Assembly: GCA_954871525.1 (NCBI GenBank)
Contig: OX940863.1
Location: 6,672,001-6,736,000 of the forward strand
Reading direction: 5' to 3'
Source of the DNA: Parietaria judaica
Taxonomy: Eukaryota > Streptophyta > Magnoliopsida > Rosales > Urticaceae
Length of the DNA stretch: 64,000 bases
The notes under the pieces were generated by a model that had not been told where the DNA came from, ran no database searches, and was given only the letters and a program-made list of their open reading frames with translations. The translations under genes and the position numbers were made by a program. This document shows, one piece after another, positions 37,001 to 49,571 of the stretch. Position 1 is the stretch's first letter. Each line of letters starts with the position of its first letter.

Positions 37001-38277
37001 GAATTGGAATATAACAAGAGTTCTCATGCAAAAATATGCAAGGATTAAATTGTTGACGGGAAATGCCATAGGAAATGCTATAGCATTTCCTATAGCATTT
37101 CTTTATTTTACATTTTTTACAACCTTAAATTTCGAACCAATTGAAAAAATAATGATTTTAAAGCTTATAAATTGGAATTTGAATATAACAAGAGTTCTCA
37201 TGCAAAAATATGCAAGGATTAAATTTTTGACGAGAAATGCCATAGGAAATACTAGCATTTCCTATAGCATTTCTTTATTTTACATTGTTTACGACCTAAA
37301 ATTTCAAACCAATTGAAAAAAAAATGATTATAGGGCTTATACATTGGAATTTGAATATAACAAGAGTTCTCATGCAAAAATATGCAAGGATTAAATTGTT
37401 GACGAGAAATGCCATACGAAATGCTATAGCATTTCCTATAGCATTTCTTTATTTTACATTTTTTACAACCTTAAATTTCAAACTAATTGAAAAAATAATG
37501 ATTTTAGGGCTTATACATTGGAATTTGAATATAACAAGAGTTCTCATGCAAAAATATGCAAGGATTAAATTGTTGACGAGAAATGCCATAGGAAATGCTA
37601 TAGCATTTCCTATAGCATTTCTTTATTTTACATTTTTTACAACCTTAAATTTCGAACCAATTGAAAAAATAATGATTTTAAAGCTTATAAATTGGTATTT
37701 GAATATAACAAGAGTTCTCATGCAAAAATATGCAAGGATTAAATTGTTGACGAGAAATGCCATAGGAAATACTAGCATTTCCTATAGCATTTCTTTATTT
37801 TACATTGTTTACGACCTAAAATTTCAAACCAATTGAAAAAAAAATGATTATAGGGCTTATACATTGTAATTTGAATATAACAAGAGTTCTCATGCAAAAA
37901 TATGCAAGGATTAAATTGTTGACGCGAAATGCCATAGGAAATGCTATAGCATTTCCTATAGCATTTCTTTATTTTACATTTTTTACAACCTTAAATTTCA
38001 AACCAATTGAAAAAAAAATGATTTTAGGGCTTATACATTGGAATTTGAATATAACAAGAGTTCTTATGCAAAAATATGCAAGGATTAAATTGTTGACGAG
38101 AAATGCCATAGGAAATACTAGCATTTCCTATAGCATTTCTTTATTTTACATTGTTTACGACCTAAAATTTCAAACCAATTGAAAAAAAATGATTATAGGG
38201 CTTATACATTGGAATTTGAATATAACAAGAGTTCTCATGCAAAAATATGCATGGATTAAATTGTTGACGAGAAATGC
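29080..38277 (+). repeat. Tandem duplication of a 27-monomer, 4627-bp block
   Basis: Rare single-copy variants repeat at exactly 4627 bp. Examples are GGGCTTATGCATTGG (30480 and 35107), ATTATAAGCGTTC (about 30828 and 35455), TTGGTATTTGAAT (about 33065 and 37692), ACATTGTAATTTG (about 33233 and 37860), AGTTCTTATGC (about 33432 and 38059) and TATGCATGGATT (about 33619 and 38246). The copies differ at only a few sites that I noticed (for example near 31072 versus 35699), so the duplication is recent. Outer edges are approximate. Confidence 0.88.
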
Positions 38278-41200
38278 CATAGGAAATGCTAGCATTTCCT
38301 ATAACATTTCTTTATTTTACATTTTTTACGACCTAGAAGTCGAACCAATTGAAAAAATAATGATTTTAGGGCTTATACATTGGAATTTAAATATAACAAG
38401 AGTTCTCATACCAAAATATGCAAGGATTAAATTGTTGACGAGAAATCCCATAGGAAATGCTATAGCATTTCCTATAGCATTTCTTTATTTTACATTTTTT
38501 ACAACCTTAAATTTCGAACCAATTGAAAAAATAATGATTTTAAAGCTTATACATTGGAATTGGAATATAACAAGAGTTCTCATGCAAAAATATGCAAGGA
38601 TTAAATTGTTGACGGGAAATGCCATAGGAAATGCTATAGCATTTCCTATAGCATTTCTTTATTTTACATTTTTTACAACCTTAAATTTCGAACCAATTGA
38701 AAAAATAATGATTTTAAAGCTTATAAATTGGAATTTGAATATAACAAGAGTTCTCATGCAAAAATATGCAAGGATTAAATTGTTGACGAGAAATGCCATA
38801 GGAAATACTAGCATTTCCTATAGCATTTCTTTATTTTACATTGTTTACGACCTAAAATTTCAAACCAATTGAAAAAAAAATGATTATAGGGCTTATACAT
38901 TGGAATTTGAATATAACAAGAGTTCTCATGCAAAAATATGCAAGGATTAAATTGTTGACGAGAAATGCCATACGAAATGCTATAGCATTTCCTATAGCAT
39001 TTCTTTATTTTACATTTTTTACAACCTTAAATTTCAAACTAATTGAAAAAATAATGATTTTAGGGCTTATACATTGGAATTTGAATATAACAAGAGTTCT
39101 CATGCAAAAATATGCAAGGATTAAATTGTTGACGAGAAATGCCATAGGAAATGCTATAGCATTTCCTATAGCATTTCTTTATTTTACATTTTTTACAACC
39201 TTAAATTTCGAACCAATTGAAAAAATAATGATTTTAAAGCTTATAAATTGGAATTTGAATATAACAAGAGTTCTCATGCAAAAATATGCAAGGATTAAAT
39301 TGTTGACGAGAAATGCCATAGGAAATACTAGCATTTCCTATAGCATTTCTTTATTTTACATTGTTTACGACCTAAAATTTCAAACCAATTGAAAAAAAAA
39401 TGATTATAGGGCTTATACATTGGAATTTGAATATAACAAGAGTTCTCATGCAAAAATATGCAAGGATTAAATTGTTGACGCGAAATGCCATAGGAAATGC
39501 TATAGCATTTCCTATAGCATTTCTTTATTTTACATTTTTTACAACCTTAAATTTCAAACCAATTGAAAAAATAATGATTTTAGGGCTTATACATTGGAAT
39601 TTGAATATAACAAGAGTTCTCATGCAAAAATATGCAAGGATTAAATTGTTGACGAGAAATGCCATAGGAAATACTAGCATTTCCTATAGCATTTCTTTAT
39701 TTTACATTGTTTACGACCTAAAATTTCAAACCAATTGAAAAAAAAATGATTATAGGGCTTATACATTGGAATTTGAATATAACAAGAGTTCTCATGCAAA
39801 AATATGCAAGGATTAAATTGTTGACGAGAAATGCCATACGAAATGCTATAGCATTTCCTATAGCATTTCTTTATTTTACATTTTTTACAACCTTAAATTT
39901 CAAACCAATTGAAAAAATAATGATTTTAGGGCTTATACATTGGAATTTGAATATAACAAGAGTTCTCATGCAAAAATATGCAAGGATTAAATTGTTGACG
40001 AGAAACGCCATAGGAAATGCTATAGAATTTCTTTATTTTACATTTTTTACAACCTTAAATTTCGAACCAATTGAAAAAATAATTATTTTAGGGCTTATAC
40101 ATTGGAATTTTAATATTACAAGCGTTCTCATGCAAAAATATGCAAGGATTAAATTGTTGACGTTAAATTCCATAGGAAATGCTATAGCATTTCCCATAGC
40201 ATTTCTTTATTTTACATTGTTTACGACCTAAAAGTCGAACCAATTGAAAAAATAATTATTTTAGGGCTTATACATTGGAATTGGAATATAACAAGAGTTC
40301 TCATGCAAAAATATGCAAGGATTAAATTGTTGACGAGAAATGCCATAGGAAATGCTAGCATTTCCTATAACATTTCTTTATTTTACATTGTTTACGACCT
40401 AAAAGTCGAACCAATTGAAAAAATAATGATTTTAGGGCTTATACATTGGAATTTGAATATAACAAGAGTTCTCATACCAAAATATGCAAGGATTAAATTG
40501 TTGACGAGAAATCCCATAGGAAATGCTATAGCATTTCCTATAGCATTTCTTTATTTTACATTTTTTACAACCTTAAATTTCGAACCAATTGAAAAAATAA
40601 TGATTTTAAAGCTTATACATTGGAATTTGAATATAACAAGAGTTCTCATGCAAAAATATGCAAGGATTAAATTGTTGACGGGAAATGCCATAGGAAATGC
40701 TATAGCATTTCCTATAGCATTTCTTTATTTTACATTGTTTACGACCTAAAATTTCAAACCAATTGAAAAAAAAAATGATTATAGGGCTTATACATTGGAA
40801 TTTGAATATAACAAGAGTTCTCATGCAAAAATATGCAAGGATTAAATTGTTGACGTGAAATGCCATAGGAAATGCTATAGCATTTCCTATAGCATTTCTT
40901 TATTTTACATTTTTTACAACCTTAAATTTCAAACCAATTGAAAAAATAATGATTTTAGGGCTTATACATTGGAATTTGAATATAACAAGAGTTCTCATGC
41001 AAAAATATGCAAGGATTAAATTGTTGACGAGAAACGCCATAGGAAATGCTATAGAATTTCTTTATTTTACATTTTTTACAACCTTAAATTTCGAACCAAT
41101 TGAAAAAATAAATATTTTAGGGCTTATACATTGGAATTGGAATATAACAAGAGTTCTCATGCAAAAATATGCAAGGATTAAAATGTTGACGAGAAATGCC

Positions 41201-42659
41201 ATAGGAAATGCTATAGCATTTCCTATAGCATTTCTTTATTTTACATTTTTTACAACCTTAAATTTCGAACCAATTGAAAAAATAATGATTTTAGGGCTTA
41301 TACATTGGAATTTTAATATTACAAGCGTTCTCATGCAAAAATATGCAAGGATTAAATTGTTGACGAGAAATGCCATAGGAAATGCTAGCATTTCCTATAA
41401 CATTTCTTTATTTTACATTGTTTACGACCTAAAAGTCGAACCAATTGAAAAAATAATGATTTTAGGGCTTATACATTGGAATTTGAATATAACAAGAGTT
41501 CTCATGCAAAAATATGCAAGGATTAAATTGTTGACGGGAAATGCCATAGAAAATGCTATAGCATTTCCTATAGCATTTCTTTATTTTACATTTTTTACAA
41601 CCTTAAATTTCGAACCAATTGAAAAAATAATGATTTTAAAGCTTATAAATTGGAATTTGAATATAACAAGAGTTCTCATGCAAAAATATGCAAGGATTAA
41701 ATTTTTGACGAGAAATGCCATAGGAAATACTAGCATTTCCTATAGCATTTCTTTATTTTACATTGTTTACGACCTAAAATTTCAAACCAATTGAAAAAAA
41801 ATGATTATAGGGCTTATACATTGGAATTTGAATATAACAAGAGTTCTCATGCAAAAATATGCAAGGATTAAATTGTTGACGAGAAATGCCATACGAAATG
41901 CTATAGCATTTCCTATAGCATTTCTTTATTTTACATTTTTTACAACCTTAAATTTCAAACTAATTGAAAAAATAATGATTTTAGGGCTTATACATTGGAA
42001 TTTGAATATAACAAGAGTTCTCATGCAAAAATATGCAAGGATTAAATTGTTGACGAGAAATGCCATAGGAAATGCTATAGCATTTCCTATAGCATATCTT
42101 TATTTTACATTTTTTACAACCTTAAATTTCGAACCAATTGAAAAAATAATGATTTTAAAGCTTATAAATTGGAATTTGAATATAACAAGAGTTCTCATGC
42201 AAAAATATGCAAGGATTAAATTGTTGACGAGAAATGCCATAGGAAATACTAGCATTTCCTATAGCATTTCTTTATTTTACATTGTTTACGACCTAAAATT
42301 TCAAACCAATTGAAAAAAAAATGATTATAGGGCTTATACATTGTAATTTGAATATAACAAGAGTTCTCATGCAAAAATATGCAAGGATTAAATTGTTGAC
42401 GCGAAATGCCATAGGAAATGCTATAGCATTTCCTATAGCATTTCTTTATTTTACATTTTTTACAACCTTAAATTTCAAACCAATTGAAAAAATAATGATT
42501 TTAGGGCTTATACATTGGAATTTGAATATAACAAGAGTTCTCATGCAAAAATATGCAAGGATTAAATTGTTGACGAGAAATGCCATAGGAAATACTAGCA
42601 TTTCCTATAGCATTTCTTTATTTTACATTGTTTACGACCTAAAATTTCAAACCAATTGA

Positions 42660-44900
42660 AAAAAATGATTATAGGGCTTATACATTGGAATTTGAATATA
42701 ACAAGAGTTCTCATGCAAAAATATGCAAGGATTAAATTGTTGACGAGAAATGCCATAGGAAATGCTAGCATTTCCTATAACATTTCTTTATTTTACATTT
42801 TTTACGACCTAAAAGTCGAACCAATTGAAAAAATAATGATTTTAGGGCTTATACATTGGAATTTGAATATAACAAGAGTTCTCATGCAAAAATATGCAAG
42901 GATTAAATTGTTGACGAGAAATGCCATAGGAAATACTAGCATTTCCTATAACATTTCTTTATTTTACATTGTTTACGACCTAAAATTTCAAACCAATTGA
43001 AAAAAAATGATTATAGGGCTTATACATTGGAATTTGAATATAACAAGAGTTCTCATGCAAAAATATGCAAGGATTAAATTGTTGACGAGAAATGCCATAG
43101 GAAATGCTATAGCATTTCCTATAGCATTTCTTTATTTTACATTTTTTACAACCTTAAATTTCGAACCAATTGAAAAAATAATGATTTTAAAGCTTATAAA
43201 TTGGAATTTGAATATAACAAGAGTTCTCATGCAAAAATATGCAAGGATTAAATTGTTGACGAGAAATGCCATAGGAAATACTAGCATTTCCTATAGCATT
43301 TCTTTATTTTACATTGTTTACGACCTAAAATTTCAAACCAATTGAAAAAAAAATGATTATAGAGCTTATACATTGGAATTTGAATATAACAAGAGTTCTC
43401 ATGCAAAATTATGCAAGGATTAAATTGTTGACGAGAAATGCCATACGAAATGCTATAGCATTTCCTATAGCATTTCTTTATTTTACATTTTTTACAACAT
43501 TAAATTTCAAACCAATTGAAAAAATAATGATTTTAGGGCTTATACATTGGAATTTGAATATAACAAGAGTTCTCATGCAAAAATATGCAAGGATTAAATT
43601 GTTGACGAGAAACGCCATAGGAAATGCTATAGAATTTCTTTATTTTACATTTTTTACAACCTTAAATTTCGAACCAATTGAAAAAATAATTATTTTAGGG
43701 CTTATACATTGGAATTGGAATATAACAAGAGTTCTCATGCAAAAATATGCAAGGATTAAAATGTTGACGAGAAATGCCATAGGAAATGCTATAGCATTTC
43801 CTATAGCATTTCTTTATTTTACATTTTTTACAACCTTAAATTTCGAACCAATTGAAAAAATAATGATTTTAGGGCTTATACATTGGAATTTTAATATTAC
43901 AAGCGTTCTCATGCAAAAATATGCAAGGATTAAATTGTTGACGTTAAATTCCATAGGAAATGCTATAGCATTTCCTATAGCATTTCTTTATTTTACATTG
44001 TTTACGACCTAAAAGTCGAACCAATTGAAAAAATAATTATTTTAGGGCTTATACATTGGAATTGGAATATAACAAGAGTTCTCATGCAAAAATATGCAAG
44101 GATTAAATTGTTGACGAGAAATGCCATAGGAAATGCTATAGCATTTCCTATAGCATTTCTTTATTTTACATTTTTTACAACCTTAAATTTCAAACCAATT
44201 GAAAAAATAATGATTTTAGGGCTTATACGTTGGAATTTTAATATTACAAGCGTTCTCATGCAAAAATATGCAAGGATTAAATTGTTGACGTTAACTTCCA
44301 TAGGAAATGCTATAGCATTTCCTATAGCATTTCTTTATTTTACATTGTTTACGACCTAAAAGTCGAACCAATTGAAAAAATAATGATTTTAGGGCTTATA
44401 CATTGGAATTTGAATATAACAAGAGTTCTCATGCAAAAATATGCAAGGATTAAATTGTTGACGAGAAATTCCATACGAAATGCTATAGCATTTCCTATAG
44501 CTTTTCTTTATTTTACATTTTTTACAACCTTAAATTTCAAACCAATTGAAAAAATAATGATTTTAGGGCTTATACATTGGAATTTGAATATAACAAGAGT
44601 TCTCATGCAAAAATATGCAAGGATTAAATTGTTGACGAGAAATGCCATAAGAAATGCTATAGAATTTCTTTATTTTACATTTTTTACAACCTTAAATTTC
44701 GAACCAATTGAAAAAATAATTATTTTAGGGCTTATACATTGGAATTGGAATATAACAAGAGTTCTCATACAAAAATATGCAAGGATTAAATTGTTGACGA
44801 GAAATGCCATACGAAATGCTATAGCATTTCCTATAGCATTTCTTTATTTTACATTTTTTACAACCTTAAATTTCAAACCAATTGAAAAAATAATGATTTT
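42660..44900 (+). repeat. Satellite segment copied at 10,134-bp offset
   Basis: The monomer order and private variants here recur about 10,134 bp downstream (about 52795-55030), including the TTATAGAGC variant at 43360/53494 and the CCATAAGAAATGC variant near 44644/54778. The offset equals about 59 monomers. Confidence 0.75.
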
Positions 44901-45448
44901 AGGGCTTATACATTGGAATTTGAATATAACAAGAGTTCTCATGCAAAAATATGCAAGGATTAAATTGTTGTCGAGAAACGCCATAGGAAATGCTATAGAA
45001 TTTCTTTATTTTACATTTTTTACAACCTTAAATTTCGAACTAATTGAAAAAATAATTATTTTAGGGCTTATACATTGGAATTGGAATATAACAAGAGTTC
45101 TCATGCAAAAATATGCAAGGATTAAAATGTTGACGAGAAATGCCATAGGAAATGCTATAGCATTTCCTATAGCATTTCTTTATTTTACATTTTTTACAAC
45201 CTTAAATTTCGAACCAATTGAAAAAATAATGATTTTAGGGCTTATACATTGGAATTTTAATATTACAAGCGTTCCATGCAAAAATATGCAAGGATTAAAT
45301 TGTTGACGTTAAATTCCATAGGAAATGCTATAGCATTTCCTATAGCATTTCTTTATTTTACATTGTTTACGACCTAAAAGTCGAACCAATTGAAAAAATA
45401 ATTATTTTAGGGCTTATACATTGGAATTGGAATATAACAAGATTTCTC

Positions 45449-48205
45449 ATGCAAAAATATGCAAGGATTAAATTGTTGACGAGAAATGCCATAGGAAATG
45501 CTATAGCATTTCCTATAGCATTTCTTTATTTTACATTTTTTACAACCTTAAATTTCAAACCAATTGAAAAAATAATGATTTTAGGGCTTATACGTTGGAA
45601 TTTTAATATTACAAGCGTTCTCATGCAAAAATATGCAAGGATTAAATTGTTGACGTTAACTTCCATAGGAAATGCTATAGTATTTCCTATAGCATTTCTT
45701 TATTTTACATTGTTTACGACCTAAAAGTCGAACCAATTGAAAAAATAATGATTTTAGGGCTTATACATTGGAATTTGAATATAACAAGAGTTCTCATGCA
45801 AAAATATGCAAGGATTAAATTGTTGACGAGAAATTCCATACGAAATGCTATAGCATTTCCTATAGCTTTTCTTTATTTTACATTTTTTACAACATTAAAT
45901 TTCAAACCAATTGAAAAAATAATGATTTTAGGGCTTATACATTGGAATTTGAATATAACAAGAGTTCTCATGCAAAAATATTGAAGGATTAAATTGTTGA
46001 CGAGAAATGCCATAAGAAATGCTATAGAATTTCTTTATTTTACATTTTTTACAACCTTAAATTTCGAACCAATTGAAAAAATAATTATTTTAGGGCTTAT
46101 ACATTTGAATTGGAATATAACAAGAGTTCTCATACAAAAATATGCAAGGATTAAATTGTTGACGAGAAATGCCATACGAAATGCTATAGCATTTCCTATA
46201 GCATTTCTTTATTTTACATTTTTTACAACCTTAAATTTCAAACCAATTGAAAAAATAATGATTTTAGGGCTTATACATTGGAATTTGAATATAACAAGAG
46301 TTCTCATGCAAAAATATGCAAGGATTAAATTGTTGACGAGAAATGCCATAGGAAATGCTATAGAATTTCTTTATTTTACATTTTTTACAACCTTAAATTT
46401 CGAACCAATTGAAAAAATAATTATTTTAGGGCTTATACATTGGAATTGGAATATAACAAGAGTTCTCATGCAAAAATATGCAAGGATTAAATTGTTGACG
46501 AGAAATGCCATAGGAAATGCTATAGCATTTCCTATAGCATTTCTTTATTTTACATTTTTTACAACCTTAAATTTCGAACCAATTGAAAAAATAATGATTT
46601 TAAGGCTTATACATTGGAATTTTAATATTACAAGCGTTCTCATGCAAAAATATGCAAGGATTAAATTGTTGACGTTAAATTCCATAGGAAATGCTATAGC
46701 ATTTCCTATAGCATTTCTTTATTTTACATTGTTTACCACCTAAAAGTCGAACCAATTGAAAAAATAATTATTTTAGGGCTTATACATTGGAATTTGAATA
46801 TAACAAGAGCTCTTTTGCAAAAATATGCAAGGATTAAATTAATGACGAGAAATGCCATACGAAATGCTATAGCATTTCCTATAGCATTTCTTTATTTTAC
46901 ATTTTTTACAACCTTAAATTTCAAACCAATTGAAAAAATAATGATTTTAGGGCTTATACATTGGAATTTGAATATAACAAGAGTTCTCATGCAAAAATAT
47001 GCAAGGATTAAAATGTTGACGAGAAATGCCATAGGAAATGCTATAGCATTTCCTATAGCATTTCTTTATTTTACATTTTTTACAACCTTAAATTTCGAAC
47101 CAATTGAAAAAATAATGATTTTAGGGCTTATACATTGGAATTTTAATATTACAAGCGTTCTAATGCAAAAATATGCAAGGATTAAATTGTTGACGTTAAA
47201 TTCCATAGGAAATGCTATAGCATTTCCTATAACATTTATTTATTTTACATTGTTTACGACCTAAAAGTCGAACCAATTGAAAAAATAATTATTTTAGGGC
47301 TTATACATTGGAATTTGAATATAACAAGAGTTCTCATGCAAAAATATGCAAGGATTAAATTGTTGACGAGAAATGCCATAGGAAATGCTATAGGAAATGC
47401 TATAGCATTTCCTATAGCATTTCTTTATTTTACATTTTTTAACAACCTTAAATTTCGAACCAATTGAAAAAATAATGATATTAGGGCTTATACATTGGAA
47501 TTTGAATATAACAAGAGTTCTCATGCAAAAATATGCAAGGATTAAATTGTTGACGAGAAATGCCATACGAAATGCTATAGCATTTCCTATAGCATTTCTT
47601 TATTTTACATTTTTTACAACCTTAAATTTCAAACCAATTGAAAAAATAATGATTTTAGGGCTTATACATTGGAATTTGAATATAACAAGAGTTCTCATGC
47701 AAAAATATGCAAGGATTAAATTGTTGTCGAGAAACGCCATAGGAAATGCTATAGAATTTCTTTATTTTACATTTTTTACAACCTTAAATTTCGAACTAAT
47801 TGAAAAAATAATTATTTTAGGGCTTATACATTGGAATTGGAATATAACAAGAGTTCTCATGCAAAAATATGCAAGGATTAAAATGTTGACGAGAAATGCC
47901 ATAGGAAATGCTATAGCATTTCCTATAGCATTTCTTTATTTTACATTTTTTACAACCTTAAATTTCGAACCAATTGAAAAAATAATGATTTTAGGGCTTA
48001 TACATTGGAATTTTAATATTACAAGCGTTCTCATGCAAAAATATGCAAGGATTAAATTGTTGACGTTAAATTCCATAGGAAATGCTATAGCATTTCCTAT
48101 AGCATTTCTTTATTTTACATTGTTTACGACCTAAAAGTCGAACCAATTGAAAAAATAATTATTTTAGGGCTTATACATTGGAATTGGAATATAACAAGAG
48201 TTCTC
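45449..48205 (+). repeat. 2757-bp (16-monomer) satellite block, copy 1
   Basis: Copy 1 of three near-identical blocks. Shared private markers are AAGAGCTCTTTTGC, AAATTAATGACGAG, ACATTTATTTATTTTAC, TTTTTTAACAACC and a palindrome with one extra 12-bp module (47370-47423). Copy 1 shares AAATATTGAAGGATT (near 45976) with copy 2 but not copy 3. Confidence 0.88.
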
Positions 48206-49571
48206 ATGCAAAAATATGCAAGGATTAAATTGTTGACGAGAAATGCCATAGGAAATGCTATAGCATTTCCTATAGCATTTCTTTATTTTACATTTTTTAC
48301 AACCTTAAATTTCAAACCAATTGAAAAAATAATGATTTTAGGGCTTATACGTTGGAATTTTAATATTACAAGCGTTCTCATGCAAAAATATGCAAGGATT
48401 AAATTGTTGACGTTAACTTCCATAGGAAATGCTATAGCATTTCCTATAGCATTTCTTTATTTTACATTGTTTACGACCTAAAAGTCGAACCAATTGAAAA
48501 AATAATGATTTTAGGGCTTATACATTGGAATTTGAATATAACAAGAGTTCTCATGCAAAAATATGCAAGGATTAAATTGTTGACGAGAAATTCCATACGA
48601 AATGCTATAGCATTTCCTATAGCTTTTCTTTATTTTACATTTTTTACAACATTAAATTTCAAACCAATTGAAAAAATAATGATTTTAGGGCTTATACATT
48701 GGAATTTGAATATAACAAGAGTTCTCATGCAAAAATATGCAAGGATTAAATTGTTGACGAGAAATGCCATAAGAAATGCTATAGAATTTCTTTATTTTAC
48801 ATTTTTTACAACCTTAAATTTCGAACCAATTGAAAAAATAATTATTTTAGGGCTTATACATTGGAATTGGAATATAACAAGAGTTCTCATACAAAAATAT
48901 GCAAGGATTAAATTGTTGACGAGAAATGCCATACGAAATGCTATAGCATTTCCTATAGCATTTCTTTATTTTACATTTTTTACAACCTTAAATTTCAAAC
49001 CAATTGAAAAAATAATGATTTTAGGGCTTATACATTGGAATTTGAATATAACAAGAGTTCTCATGCAAAAATATGCAAGGATTAAATTGTTGTCGAGAAA
49101 CGCCATAGGAAATGCTATAGAATTTCTTTATTTTACATTTTTTACAACCTTAAATTTCGAACTAATTGAAAAAATAATTATTTTAGGGCTTATACATTGG
49201 AATTGGAATATAACAAGAGTTCTCATGCAAAAATATGCAAGGATTAAAATGTTGACGAGAAATGCCATAGGAAATGCTATAGCATTTCCTATAGCATTTC
49301 TTTATTTTACATTTTTTACAACCTTAAATTTCGAACCAATTGAAAAAATAATGATTTTAGGGCTTATACATTGGAATTTTAATATTACAAGCGTTCTCAT
49401 GCAAAAATATGCAAGGATTAAATTGTTGACGTTAAATTCCATAGGAAATGCTATAGCATTTCCTATAGCATTTCTTTATTTTACATTGTTTACGACCTAA
49501 AAGTCGAACCAATTGAAAAAATAATTATTTTAGGGCTTATACATTGGAATTGGAATATAACAAGATTTCTC

